Shown one piece after another: positions 9,146 through 17,667 of a DNA stretch of 38,871 nt. Source of the DNA: an uncultured Thiotrichaceae bacterium (GTDB lineage: Bacteria; Pseudomonadota; Gammaproteobacteria; Thiotrichales; Thiotrichaceae); assembly GCA_902727985.1 (NCBI GenBank), contig CACVAY010000039.1, forward strand, positions 1 to 38,871, given 5' to 3'. Both the position numbers and the translations under genes were made by a program. Under the pieces are notes generated by a model that worked only from the letters and a program-made list of their open reading frames with translations, had not been told where the DNA came from and searched no databases. Position 1 is the stretch's first letter, and each line of letters opens with the position of its first letter.

Positions 9146-10372
9146 TTAGCTCCTGTATTCAGCATTGATACGCACATATTCATGTGATAAATCAGATGTC
9201 CACACTTTGGTATTCGCAGAGCCACGTGCAAGATTAATACGGATAGTAATTTCTTCTTTTGCCATTTCCAGCTGGCCTAGTGCTTCCGTGTAGTTTGCAG
9301 CAGGTTCGCCAGATTCTAATAATTGCGTTTTACCTAGCCACAAACTGATCTTGTTTACATCCAAATCAACAATATCTGTTTTACCCACAGCCATGAGTAA
9401 ACGCCCCCAGTTCGGGTCGCTGGCAAACAAAGCTGTTTTAACGAGAGGAGAGTGTGCGACAGAATAAGCAATCGTTTTGGCTTCTGCTTCATCTTTAGCT
9501 TCTGTAACGTCAATTGTCACAAACTTGGTAGCACCTTCGCCGTCTCTAATGATTGCCTGAGCTAAATGCAGACAGACTTCATTGATTGCCTGTTGAAATT
9601 CAGCAATATTGCTATCAGTAATCATAGCGCCTGATTGCCCTGTCGCCATTAGAATAAGAGAGTCATTAGTCGACGTGTCGCTATCTACGGTAATTGCGTT
9701 AAACGACATATCAGTGGCTTGTTCAATAACATTCTGAAGCAGCTTACTTTCTACTTTTGCATCAGTAGCAACATAGGCGAGCATGGTGGCCATATTCGGG
9801 TTGATCATCCCGGAGCCTTTCGATATTCCAGTAATGGTGATGGTTTGTCCACCAATATTCATCTGTTTGCTGATACCTTTTGCAATCGTATCTGTAGTAA
9901 TGATCGTCTCGGCTGCATCGTTCCAGTTGTCAGCTGACAGACTTGTAGCTGCTTGAGGAATCGCAGCTTCGAATTTATCCATTGGCAATTGCTCACCAAT
10001 AACGCCGGTAGAAAAGGGTAGAACCTGGTTGGCTTCACAAGCGGTTTGCTCGGCGACCATCTGACAGCAAAGACGGGCATTATCCATGCCTTGGCTACCT
10101 GTTCCTGCATTGGCATTGCCAGCATTAATCAATAAATAGCGACTGCCTGTTTCTTGTAAATGCGCTTTGCAAAGCGTTACAGGAGCAGCACAGAAGGCGT
10201 TTTTGGTGAAGACGCCTGCGACGGTACTTCCTTCTGCAAGTCCAATTAGCACTAGATCACGACGGTCTTTATAAATACCCGCAGCGAGACAAGCAAGATA
10301 TGTTCCAGGGACTGGCAGTAATTTATCGGGGGGAGCTAAGTTGACAGGCATGGCTAATTGCAACATTGACAA
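9146..10372 (-). CDS. argJ: Bifunctional ornithine acetyltransferase / N-acetylglutamate synthase
   Basis: ArgJ transfers the acetyl group from N-acetylornithine to glutamate in the cyclic arginine pathway. The 408 residues are full length. The autoproteolytic site is present in SGMINPNMATML, with nucleophile Thr196 after Ala195, which would give alpha and beta chains. Further family motifs are NAGNANAGTG (about 83-92) and DPNWGR near residue 320. The start may be Met1, Met3 or Met8; Met8 (MPVNLAPP) best fits relatives. It is followed at 6 bp by the Nudix/ThiE gene. Part of this gene is duplicated in decayed form at 11278-11376. Confidence 0.96.
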   Translation of the reverse strand: MSMLQLAMPVNLAPPDKLLPVPGTYLACLAAGIYKDRRDLVLIGLAEGSTVAGVFTKNAFCAAPVTLCKAHLQETGSRYLLINAGNANAGTGSQGMDNARLCCQMVAEQTACEANQVLPFSTGVIGEQLPMDKFEAAIPQAATSLSADNWNDAAETIITTDTIAKGISKQMNIGGQTITITGISKGSGMINPNMATMLAYVATDAKVESKLLQNVIEQATDMSFNAITVDSDTSTNDSLILMATGQSGAMITDSNIAEFQQAINEVCLHLAQAIIRDGEGATKFVTIDVTEAKDEAEAKTIAYSVAHSPLVKTALFASDPNWGRLLMAVGKTDIVDLDVNKISLWLGKTQLLESGEPAANYTEALGQLEMAKEEITIRINLARGSANTKVWTSDLSHEYVRINAEYRS

Positions 10373-10462
10373 AAAGACATCTTAACTAAGAAAGCTCTAT
10401 GGATAAATATTTTTTGCCAATCAAAGTAAAGAGGGGGGGCTTAGTTTGGTCGATTTCCTTGG

Positions 10463-10590
10463 GGAACCTCTGATCAAGTCCAAACAATATTAGAACCGAG
10501 GCTTTAGCCTCGCCTAACGTATTGAAAATAAAATACGAAGGGCGGGACTGAAGTCTCGATTCCAAAAAAATAGACTTAATCAGAGCTTCC
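10463..10590. repeat. REP/MITE-like palindromic element
   Basis: This non-coding block of 128 bp is bounded by 18-bp inverted repeats, GGAACCTCTGATCAAGTC (10463-10480) and GACTTAATCAGAGCTTCC (10573-10590), which differ at two positions. Inside are two further stem-loops: a perfect CGAGGC-TTTA-GCCTCG (10497-10512) and CGGGACT-GA-AGTCTCG (10543-10558), with one G-T pair. Nested palindromes with terminal inverted repeats are typical of REP doublets and MITEs. No transposase is encoded here. It lies between argJ and the methyltransferase and could also act as a transcription terminator. Confidence 0.6.
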
Positions 10591-10600
10591 TTAAGTAGTA

Positions 10601-11272
10601 TTAGATGCTGTGTGCTATTTCTAAATGCCCTGAAAAGCAGTCGATGAGATATTCTTTTGTTTCCTGGTTTTGTGTCCAGAAAAAAACATAATCTTGAGTG
10701 CCTGTGATTTCGTCGGATGCTTTTACGCAAATCATGTAAATGCTGGGTGTTACGGCTTGAAAATATTCGATTAAATCTAAACCATAATGTCGATAATGCC
10801 CATGAAAATCTTCTTTAGGATACCCCCAGTCTTCGGTGGTTTGACGCATGATAGGGTTTGGCACTGTCATCTGCAAAAAACCGTTAGGTTTAAGGATACG
10901 CATGAGTTCAGCGAAAGCAGTTTTATCGTCAGCAACATGTTCTAGTATTTGGTTGCATATGACAATGTCATAATGGGCATCTTTGCGGTCTATGTTTTGG
11001 ATGTCAATACTGTTTTTATATCCATAAGTAGAAATTTCCAATTCTCGAAACCATGTTTTATCTACGCTGGGGTCTGAACTAAATTGCAGCGCTTTTTTCT
11101 TCCTAAGGTGGTTTATGGAGATAAGGCTCCACGCGGTTCGTAGGATACGATGTCTTTCTAATGAGCCACAGGATGTGCAGGTAGGCTTTTTCCCAGATAG
11201 TGAAAGTCGACCTAAGGGGCCTTCTGTGAAGTCATTTCCATTGCAAATATTGCATGTTGATTGGGTTGTCAT
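10601..11272 (-). CDS. Class I SAM-dependent methyltransferase with N-terminal zinc ribbon
   Basis: The 223-residue protein starts at the ATG of 11270-11272; a longer reading from 11329 runs into argJ-derived sequence and is rejected. Cys7/Cys10 and Cys32/Cys35 form a probable zinc ribbon. The rest is a Methyltransf_11-type Rossmann fold with YDIVICNQILEHV (post-motif I/II) and LKPNGFLQMTVPNP. The glycine-rich SAM loop is not obvious and is replaced by LQFSSDPS, as in some surface-glycan cluster methyltransferases. The substrate is unknown. It is a lone gene between a palindromic element and an argJ remnant, which suggests acquisition by insertion. Confidence 0.8.
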   Translation of the reverse strand: MTTQSTCNICNGNDFTEGPLGRLSLSGKKPTCTSCGSLERHRILRTAWSLISINHLRKKKALQFSSDPSVDKTWFRELEISTYGYKNSIDIQNIDRKDAHYDIVICNQILEHVADDKTAFAELMRILKPNGFLQMTVPNPIMRQTTEDWGYPKEDFHGHYRHYGLDLIEYFQAVTPSIYMICVKASDEITGTQDYVFFWTQNQETKEYLIDCFSGHLEIAHSI

Positions 11273-11277
11273 ATATT

Positions 11278-11376
11278 TGTTTCTTACAAATGCACTCTGC
11301 AAAGTGTTACAGGAGCTGCACAGAAGCAATTGTTGGTGAAAACGCCTGCGACGGTGCTCCCTTCGGCAAGCTCAAT
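11278..11376 (-). pseudogene. Decayed duplicate fragment of argJ
   Basis: This stretch aligns without gaps to argJ at 10148-10246 (constant offset 1130 bp) at roughly 84% identity by eye. On the minus strand it reads [13 protein letters not shown], then [16 protein letters not shown] and a TAA stop, against ELAEGST-like argJ sequence ending [14 protein letters not shown]. Many differences are silent, so it comes from a diverged argJ copy rather than a very recent duplication. No argJ similarity is seen on either side. It overlaps the leader of the methyltransferase gene. Confidence 0.8.
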
Positions 11377-11620
11377 GATATAGATGCTATCGAAATACTT
11401 CTAAGGCGTCAAAATGCTTGTCGGACTGTCAGCTAAGTATGATGTAGAATAGGGTTGGAAGGCTGGTGTATAAAAGACATGGACTTCGGGGTTACACCTG
11501 AAGCACGGTATGCAATACAAAGAAAGTGCATTGGCTTTGAGGAATCTATGCACACACCACGTTTCAATATAAACTGGCAGACGAAAATACATAACCTCAT
11601 TTTATCATTGAAGACACCTA
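11377..11620. other. Non-coding stretch upstream of the Crp/Fnr gene
   Basis: About 245 bp (350 bp counting the argJ remnant) between the methyltransferase start and the regulator start. Short open frames exist on both strands, but none has a ribosome-binding site or recognisable product. No clear FNR dyad or promoter was found. Confidence 0.5.
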
Positions 11621-12328
11621 ATGAATTCAACATTACTTAAACAAGCTTGGCAAGGTGTTGCTAATTGTAGTCAGTGCAGTATACGTAATTCAGTCTTATT
11701 TGCAGGATTGACAGAGCAGGATTTTGCACAAATACACAAACCAATCGATCAGTTTCAGATAAAAAAGGGCGCTAAGATTTATAGTATCGGAGACGATGCA
11801 AGCAGTATGTTTACGATTCGAAGTGGTTTGGTAAAGCTAGTTCAATACCTCCCCGATGGGACAAAAAAAATTGTTAGATTGTTGGGCACCGCAGATGTTA
11901 TGGGATTGGAAGCTGTTTTCAATTCAAATTATAGACATGATGCTATCGCATTACATGACACTGAAATATGTCGTTATCCTGGTAATGCGGCGAAAGAACT
12001 TTCAAAAACCAATCCTACACTTCACCATGAACTCATGTATCGCTGGGAGTGTGCATTAGACGAGGCTGATAAGTGGGCAACTGAATTCTCCACAGGCTCC
12101 TCCAAACAACGGGTTTCCAGATTGTTTTTAAAGCTAGTCAAAGAGGATCATCCTGCGAATACTTGTACGCTTTTTAGTCGTGATGATCTTGGTGCCATTT
12201 TAGGGCTGACCACTGAAACGGCTAGTCGAGCGATTGCAGATTTTAAACGCCAAGGGGTCATTGTCGAATTATCTGCTAATACCTTTACTTGTGATATCGT
12301 AAAGCTTAAACAGCTAGCCTTTGAATAA
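11621..12328 (+). CDS. Crp/Fnr-family transcription regulator
   Basis: The 235 residues comprise an N-terminal Cys pair (Cys16-x2-Cys19), a cyclic-nucleotide-like beta-roll (about 35-130), a dimer helix and a C-terminal winged helix (about 175-225). Cys117 aligns with the fourth cluster cysteine of E. coli FNR (Cys122), but the third cluster cysteine is missing (Val25 in its place), so only three of four iron-sulfur ligands are present. The recognition helix LTTETASRAI keeps the Glu-x2-Ser-Arg residues that read TTGA in FNR. It is convergent with the oxidase operon and is a good candidate regulator of the FNR-like dyads at 20904-20946. Confidence 0.9.
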   Translation: MNSTLLKQAWQGVANCSQCSIRNSVLFAGLTEQDFAQIHKPIDQFQIKKGAKIYSIGDDASSMFTIRSGLVKLVQYLPDGTKKIVRLLGTADVMGLEAVFNSNYRHDAIALHDTEICRYPGNAAKELSKTNPTLHHELMYRWECALDEADKWATEFSTGSSKQRVSRLFLKLVKEDHPANTCTLFSRDDLGAILGLTTETASRAIADFKRQGVIVELSANTFTCDIVKLKQLAFE

Positions 12329-12397
12329 AAAATACCTCACTACCATCTTCAACATCTCTACCTGGATGATGCTAGCCATGTGTCTGATCATCCTTCG

Positions 12398-13432
12398 CTA
12401 CAGACGTCTAATGTGATGTGTGGCTAATAAAATCAGCGTCAACAATATTAATGCCCCCGCTTGATGACTGGAAGCCAAAGCGACGGGCACGTGAAGTAGT
12501 AGTGTCGAAATACCTAAAGAGACCTGCACGAGTAGCATGGCAAGCATAAGATGTAACACAACTTTTAGTTGAGCTGGAGGCTTCCTGCGCATAGCTTTGA
12601 TATAAAAAATAATAACAGCTAGAAATAAAAGGGTGGCTAGAACACGGTGATCAAATTGTACCGTAGTGATATTTTCAAAGAAATTTAACCATACTGGTTG
12701 AATCGTGAAAAGCCCGTCGGGAATCCATTTTCCGTCCATTAGCGGAAATGTGTTATACGTGTGGCCTGCTTTAAGCCCTGCTACAAAACCACCCGACAAG
12801 AGTACGATAAAAGTGAAAATGCCTAGAAAGGAAGCGTATCGTTTCAGTCCTCCCGCATTAAAGGTTTTGGTGGATGGCGTTTTTTGTTCGTAAAACAAAT
12901 CCAGAGCTATCCACAAGATATAAGCATAGACAAATACGGCTAGGCCAAGATGTGCAACCAGGCGATATTGACTCACATGCGGGTTATCCACTAAACCACT
13001 TTTTACCATGTACCAACCGAGTAAACCTTGTAAGCCACCCAAGATAAACATGGCAATCAACTTGGGCTTTAACGATGATTTCACCCATCCTTTGATAAAG
13101 AAAAAGACCATTGGGAAGAAGAAGAGAATACCGATAAATCGTCCTAAAAGACGATGCGAATATTCAAACCAGAATATGAATTGGAAGCCACTCAGGGTCA
13201 TATCAGGGTTCTTGATTTTATATTCCGGATATTGCTGATACAGCTGAAAAGCCTCAAGCCATTCAGCGTGAGTCATCGGTGGAATGACCCCCATGATGGG
13301 AGCCCACTCCACCATGGATAAGCCAGAGCCAGTCAGGCGAGTTGCACCACCAAGCACCACCATAAAATAAATAGTGGCGCAGCAAATAAACAGCCAGATG
13401 GCAATGATTCGATTGTTGTTTGACGATGTCAT
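12398..13432 (-). CDS. ctaA: Heme A synthase (COX15/CtaA)
   Basis: CtaA/COX15 oxidises heme O to heme A in the inner membrane. At 344 residues with about eight membrane helices it is full length. Four conserved histidines are present: His93 (EYSHRLLGR), His161 (RLVAHLGL), His262 (QFDHRVLA) and His323 (SSHQAGA). The long first loop with WAPIMGVIPP and NPDMTLSGFQFIFWFEY places it in the COX15-like class without the Bacillus loop cysteines. It is the last gene of the oxidase operon. Together with CyoE it predicts that the oxidase contains heme A. Confidence 0.95.
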   Translation of the reverse strand: MTSSNNNRIIAIWLFICCATIYFMVVLGGATRLTGSGLSMVEWAPIMGVIPPMTHAEWLEAFQLYQQYPEYKIKNPDMTLSGFQFIFWFEYSHRLLGRFIGILFFFPMVFFFIKGWVKSSLKPKLIAMFILGGLQGLLGWYMVKSGLVDNPHVSQYRLVAHLGLAVFVYAYILWIALDLFYEQKTPSTKTFNAGGLKRYASFLGIFTFIVLLSGGFVAGLKAGHTYNTFPLMDGKWIPDGLFTIQPVWLNFFENITTVQFDHRVLATLLFLAVIIFYIKAMRRKPPAQLKVVLHLMLAMLLVQVSLGISTLLLHVPVALASSHQAGALILLTLILLATHHIRRL

Positions 13433-13448
13433 GGTCTGTTAACGTCCT

Positions 13449-13994
13449 TTATTGGGTAAGGATTTTTTTGTAATCTAAGCTGCTTGATGGGTTCAAGCGT
13501 GCTGTTTCAGTGTCATACCACAGCCTCAATGCTTTTTGTTCACGATACAAGTCCAGCATAGATCTGACGGTTTTGGTTTTAAATATGAGAGGGGAGACAA
13601 ATTGCCATTGATTGTCATAATAAAAAAACCAATGGGGAATGAGGTTTATCTCGCCAGCTTGATTGCTTTCAATAATGGATATTCCCCATCGGCCGGCTTG
13701 TTTGCTGGACAGCATGCGCAGCGTGAGTTTTTTCTGGCTTATTTGTTCATGATCTTGGCTGAACTGTTGATAGAGTTTTTGTTTATACCGCCAGTGCAAG
13801 GGGATAAAGAAAAGTTTATCCACCTGTTTTAGATCCCCTGTTTGTAATGCATCAAGGTAGGCTGATGAGGCAAGTTCTACATTGGGCGGTGTTACTTCCG
13901 GTCGTGAACAGCCTGCTAATAACAAGCTAGCGATTAGAAAAAGTAATATCAGGAAATGAGGACTGATGCGGGGCATGGAAAATTGAGTCTGCAT
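13449..13994 (-). CDS. Predicted lipoprotein of the oxidase operon
   Basis: No family recognised. The 181 residues start with a hydrophobic signal and lipobox LLLAGC, so lipid attachment at Cys29 is expected; a shorter start at Met7 (MPRISPHF) would suit the signal peptide better. The mature part has aromatic-rich segments such as HWFFYYDNQWQFVSP and no Cys or metal motif. It starts 2 bp after the PCuAC stop and ends 16 bp before ctaA, so it belongs to the oxidase-assembly operon; a role there is inferred from position only. Confidence 0.75.
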   Translation of the reverse strand: MQTQFSMPRISPHFLILLFLIASLLLAGCSRPEVTPPNVELASSAYLDALQTGDLKQVDKLFFIPLHWRYKQKLYQQFSQDHEQISQKKLTLRMLSSKQAGRWGISIIESNQAGEINLIPHWFFYYDNQWQFVSPLIFKTKTVRSMLDLYREQKALRLWYDTETARLNPSSSLDYKKILTQ

Positions 13995-13996
13995 CC

Positions 13997-14437
13997 TTAG
14001 TCCTTAACCAGAAAAGAAACATCTTTTTCACGGGTATTATCAAAGATGAGAGTGACGGGGATCTGGTCGCCCGGCTTAATGTCTCGATTGATTCCCATAA
14101 ACATAATGTGATAACTGCCGTGTTGAAACCTGACTGCGCTGTTTGCAGGAATAACCAAGTTTCCGGCATGTTCCATTTTATGCGTGCCATTTTCATTGAT
14201 GCTTTGATGAATCATGACATGGTTAAACCCCTCAGCTTTTGCCTGAAGTAGTGTCACAGGCGCATCCGTATTGTTCTCAATCAGCATGTATCCTGCTAAG
14301 GCTTGTGCATTCGGTGCAGGGGTTCTTATCCAAGGCTCATGAATATCAAGCGTCGATGAACCAGAATTGCATGCTGGGAGGAGAAATATAAGCAATAGCG
14401 CAAACGTATTGCGAAAATAATTATTGTCAATAAACAC
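13997..14437 (-). CDS. PCuAC-type periplasmic copper chaperone (first copy)
   Basis: PCuAC proteins carry Cu(I) in the periplasm to the CuA or CuB centres of oxidases. The 146 residues show a lipobox ending at Cys23 (LLPAC) and the exact family ligand pattern His77-x10-Met88-x21-His110-x-Met112. The gene follows sco with 2 bp between stop and start, in the order copper ATPase, sco, pcuAC. A second copy is encoded at 28264-28731 with a similar ligand pattern but different sequence. Confidence 0.95.
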   Translation of the reverse strand: MFIDNNYFRNTFALLLIFLLPACNSGSSTLDIHEPWIRTPAPNAQALAGYMLIENNTDAPVTLLQAKAEGFNHVMIHQSINENGTHKMEHAGNLVIPANSAVRFQHGSYHIMFMGINRDIKPGDQIPVTLIFDNTREKDVSFLVKD

Positions 14438-14439
14438 GT

Positions 14440-15153
14440 TTAATTTTTCTCTGTTTGTATGGCGATTTGATAAGCTTTTGCCATGTCTTTGGCCGAATGT
14501 GGCGGTGTAAATAACCCTGTTACCTGAGCCTTGGGGTTGCTCAGAATGATGGCAGTAGAATGTGTCACCAGATAGTTTTCCTTATCAACTTTTCCAGTAG
14601 CATCTATTGTTTGTTCTTTCTTCCATGAAATGCCAAGAGGCATAGTCAATGCTTGCAGGTCCGTTTTCTTGCCCGTCATACCAATAAAATCCGCATCGAA
14701 ATGTTTAACGTATGCTTCCATGCGTTCAGGGGTATCTCGATCGGGGTCAATAGAAACAAAAACAACTTGCGGCAATGCTTCAGGCGGAAGCTCTTTGCGT
14801 AATGCGTCCATCATTTGATGCAAGTTGCTGAGTTCTACAGGACAAACATCAGGACAAAACGTATAGCCAAAAAGGAACATATGCCATTTATCGGTTAATG
14901 CAGTTGTGGATATTTCCCCTTTAACAGCCTGTTCAAGAGTGACGTGAGGCAATGGTTTTCTATCGGGTAGCTCTATATAAGTATTAGGATTGACTGCTTG
15001 ATCTGCGTTATCCGATGGAATGATTTGACTCGCAAGCGTCAATAACGCTATCAGTAGTAGTACGATGAAAATGATTTTGGTTGTTAATGTGTTTTTAGGT
15101 TTATGCGCATTCGTTCCAGAATGACTTTTCTGTGTTTTATTTGTCATAAACAT
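14440..15153 (-). CDS. SCO1/SenC copper-metallochaperone (first copy)
   Basis: SCO proteins are thioredoxin-fold, membrane-anchored copper chaperones and thiol reductases for the CuA site of oxidase subunit II. The 237 residues have one membrane helix near 24-45 and the copper ligands Cys100 and Cys104 (FCPDVC) plus His198 (VTHSTAII). The start is 24 bp after the copper ATPase stop. It is adjacent to PCuAC; the two are known to cooperate in CuA assembly. Another SCO gene lies at 27162-27782. Confidence 0.95.
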   Translation of the reverse strand: MFMTNKTQKSHSGTNAHKPKNTLTTKIIFIVLLLIALLTLASQIIPSDNADQAVNPNTYIELPDRKPLPHVTLEQAVKGEISTTALTDKWHMFLFGYTFCPDVCPVELSNLHQMMDALRKELPPEALPQVVFVSIDPDRDTPERMEAYVKHFDADFIGMTGKKTDLQALTMPLGISWKKEQTIDATGKVDKENYLVTHSTAIILSNPKAQVTGLFTPPHSAKDMAKAYQIAIQTEKN

Positions 15154-15177
15154 TTCCCTTGTTGGTCGCTTATTGTC

Positions 15178-17649
15178 TCAGAGTTCACTGTTTCTGAGTC
15201 TCAGCGAATTAGAAATAACAATAAAAGAGCTGAGTGACATCCCTATTGCTGCGCCCCATGGTGGAATCCACCCCATCACTGCGAAAGGGACGGCCAAAAA
15301 ATTATAGGCGGCTGCCCAGCTCAAGTTCTGAATAATAATGCGGCGCGTTTTTTGAGATAATGTGCGAAGCTTTGGAATGACATTAATAGGCTTACCCATA
15401 ATGATAAAGTCGCTATTAATCTGAGCAAGATCTGTTGCACTGGTAAATGAAATAGAGACATCTGCAGCCGCCAATGTTGGCGCATCATTAATGCCATCAC
15501 CGACCATCACTATATGATGGCCTTGTGCTTGTTGTTGCTGTATCCAAGCGAGTTTATCTTGGGGCTGCATATGCCCATAGTATTCTGTGATACCGAGTTT
15601 TTTAGCGACTTTGGAAACGCTATCGGGGTGATCGCCACTCAGAATGGCAATGTTTCTGACTCCCTGTGCTTTCAGCGCTTCTATCATTGATTGTCCGCCT
15701 GCTCTTAATGGGTCATGGAGTATAAAGACACCTTGTAGTTGCTGGTTCCTAGAGAGGCCTATCACAATCCCCGTTTCTTGGCGGGCTTGATGGATCAGGT
15801 CTTTTAGCGGTGGTTTCAATGAAGACTCATCGGTACAGAAAGATAACTTGCCAATCTGCCATGGTTGTCCATCAATCTCGCCAGCGATACCCGAGCCTGG
15901 GTGGTTTTTTAGCTCGTCTACCAAAAATGCTGGTTCGTTACCGTTTTTGAATGCATGAGCAATAGGATGTTCTGATAACCATTCCAGGGAGGAGGCTATT
16001 TGCTGTAGTTGGGCTTCGTTAAATTCCGAGTCATTGTAAACAAGGGTTTTTGTTAGTGTAGGTTGTCCCTCTGTTAAGGTTCCTGTTTTATCAAACACTA
16101 CTGTGTCACTCTGTGACAAGCCCTCAATCATTGACATTTTGATGGGTAAGACGCCCATTTTGGCAAATAAGCCTGAACTTAGGGCAAGTGCTACCGGGGT
16201 TGCCAAGGCTAATGCACAGGGACAGGTGACGATTAATACTGAAACAGTAATCGGTAAGGCCATTTCTGGATCGTTAACGAGCCAATATATGGCTGTCAGT
16301 GAGGCGATGATTAGAATCGCCAGAACGAACCACTTGGCAACTATTTCAGCCATCAGGCTGTAGTGGGTTTTAGATTCAAGGCCCCTTTCCAGCAGGGCAT
16401 GAATATCGGTTAAGGTCGATTCCATGTAGGTGCGTGTGACTTCCATGACGACGGGTTGTTCAATATTACAACTTCCACTCACCAAGTTAGCGCCACTGGA
16501 GTAGGTAACGGGCATCATTTCCCCCGTTAGCAGTGATTCATCAAAACTACTGTTTCCTTCTACCAAACAGCCATCTACTGGTACGGTTTCACCAGGGTTG
16601 ATAAGTACGTGATCCCCTAGTGCTAATTCTGTAATTAATACGGTTTCTAAATCGTTTTTCTGCCCTTTGCTTGTTAAGCGCTGGCTGGTTTTTGGGATTA
16701 CTTTGAGTAAGCGGTCTAGTGATGTAGCAGCTAGAAGGCGCCCTTTAAATTCATAATAACGTGCTGCCAGCATAAAGAAGATAAACATGGCAATGGAATC
16801 ATAATAAACATCATGAGCTTGTTGCACGGTTGCGGCGACACTGCCGATATAGGCTGTGGTTAAACCAATGACAATGGGTAGATCCATTCCCAAGTGGCGA
16901 TTTTTTAAGTCTCTCCATGCAGAAACATAAAATTCAGAACCTGAGTAAACCAGCATAATGGAAACAAGAATAAAGTCTGTCCAGCGTCCTAGGATTTCCC
17001 ACAATGCCAGGTTTCCCTGTGCATCTACACCGCCCATCCAGTAACCCGCAGTGGCACGCGCCATCACTTCCATGCCCAGGAGTCCTGAAAAGAGCAGGCG
17101 TGTAAATCCTTTACGTTTTTGTTCCTCTATCAGCTTTTCACGTTGGGTTGGGTCAAAGGGGTGCGCTTTATAGCCGACGGAGGCAATGGCTTGGAGAATA
17201 TCAGATAGTTGTATGCGTTGTGGATCCCAACACACTCTTGCCTGATGGCTGGTATAGTCCATATTGACGCTTAGGACACCCTCTGTACTTCTTAACTGTT
17301 GTTCATTAAGCCAGACGCAAGCCGCACAACGAATATCATCCAGGATTAAAAAGGCTTCTTTGACGCCATCACTTTGTTGGCGTACGAAGGTTTTTTGTAC
17401 GTCCGGATTATCATAAACCAGTAACTCATCAAGAAAGTCGGGGAGGGCGGCAGGTTTAGCATTATCATCCAGCGCTTCCCGATAACGGTAATAATCCTCA
17501 TTTCCCGTTTCGACAATCGTTTTAGCGACCGCTAGGCAACCAAAACAGCAAAAATGTCGGTCTGACCCAAGAACGGGCGTGGTCAGTTTGCTGTTTTTGG
17601 GGTTTTCAAGGCCGCAGTGGTAGCAGGAATCGTTAGGTTTCTTGGTAAT
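15178..17649 (-). CDS. fixI: FixI/CcoI-type Cu(+)-exporting P-type ATPase, no canonical start codon
   Basis: This P1B ATPase would export copper for oxidase assembly. The catalytic part has TGEMMPV, TCPCALALATP, DKTGT, SEHPIAHAF and GDGINDAP. An ATG at 17262 cuts off conserved sequence. Upstream in the same frame are the metal site RCAACVWL and the N-terminal Cys-rich module CYHCGL with CCFGC, as in FixI proteins. The frame is open back to the TAG of the preceding cytochrome gene (17668-17670) but holds no ATG, GTG or TTG before CYHCGL. The ATT at 17647-17649 is the least unlikely start, giving 823 residues, a normal FixI length. A sequencing error or TAG readthrough is possible. Confidence 0.85.
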   Translation of the reverse strand: MTKKPNDSCYHCGLENPKNSKLTTPVLGSDRHFCCFGCLAVAKTIVETGNEDYYRYREALDDNAKPAALPDFLDELLVYDNPDVQKTFVRQQSDGVKEAFLILDDIRCAACVWLNEQQLRSTEGVLSVNMDYTSHQARVCWDPQRIQLSDILQAIASVGYKAHPFDPTQREKLIEEQKRKGFTRLLFSGLLGMEVMARATAGYWMGGVDAQGNLALWEILGRWTDFILVSIMLVYSGSEFYVSAWRDLKNRHLGMDLPIVIGLTTAYIGSVAATVQQAHDVYYDSIAMFIFFMLAARYYEFKGRLLAATSLDRLLKVIPKTSQRLTSKGQKNDLETVLITELALGDHVLINPGETVPVDGCLVEGNSSFDESLLTGEMMPVTYSSGANLVSGSCNIEQPVVMEVTRTYMESTLTDIHALLERGLESKTHYSLMAEIVAKWFVLAILIIASLTAIYWLVNDPEMALPITVSVLIVTCPCALALATPVALALSSGLFAKMGVLPIKMSMIEGLSQSDTVVFDKTGTLTEGQPTLTKTLVYNDSEFNEAQLQQIASSLEWLSEHPIAHAFKNGNEPAFLVDELKNHPGSGIAGEIDGQPWQIGKLSFCTDESSLKPPLKDLIHQARQETGIVIGLSRNQQLQGVFILHDPLRAGGQSMIEALKAQGVRNIAILSGDHPDSVSKVAKKLGITEYYGHMQPQDKLAWIQQQQAQGHHIVMVGDGINDAPTLAAADVSISFTSATDLAQINSDFIIMGKPINVIPKLRTLSQKTRRIIIQNLSWAAAYNFLAVPFAVMGWIPPWGAAIGMSLSSFIVISNSLRLRNSEL

Positions 17650-17667
17650 GTGGAGGTTCTCTACTGG

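Noticed and set aside
11273-11329. N-terminal extension of the methyltransferase to 11329
   Set aside because: The extra codons are antisense-free argJ remnant sequence ([11 protein letters not shown]), and the zinc-ribbon domain starts right after the ATG at 11272.
12364-12393. GGATGAT/ATCATCC inverted repeat between the Crp/Fnr gene and ctaA as a terminator
   Set aside because: The stem is only 7 bp with a 16-nt loop and no T run on either strand; the position between convergent genes is the only support.
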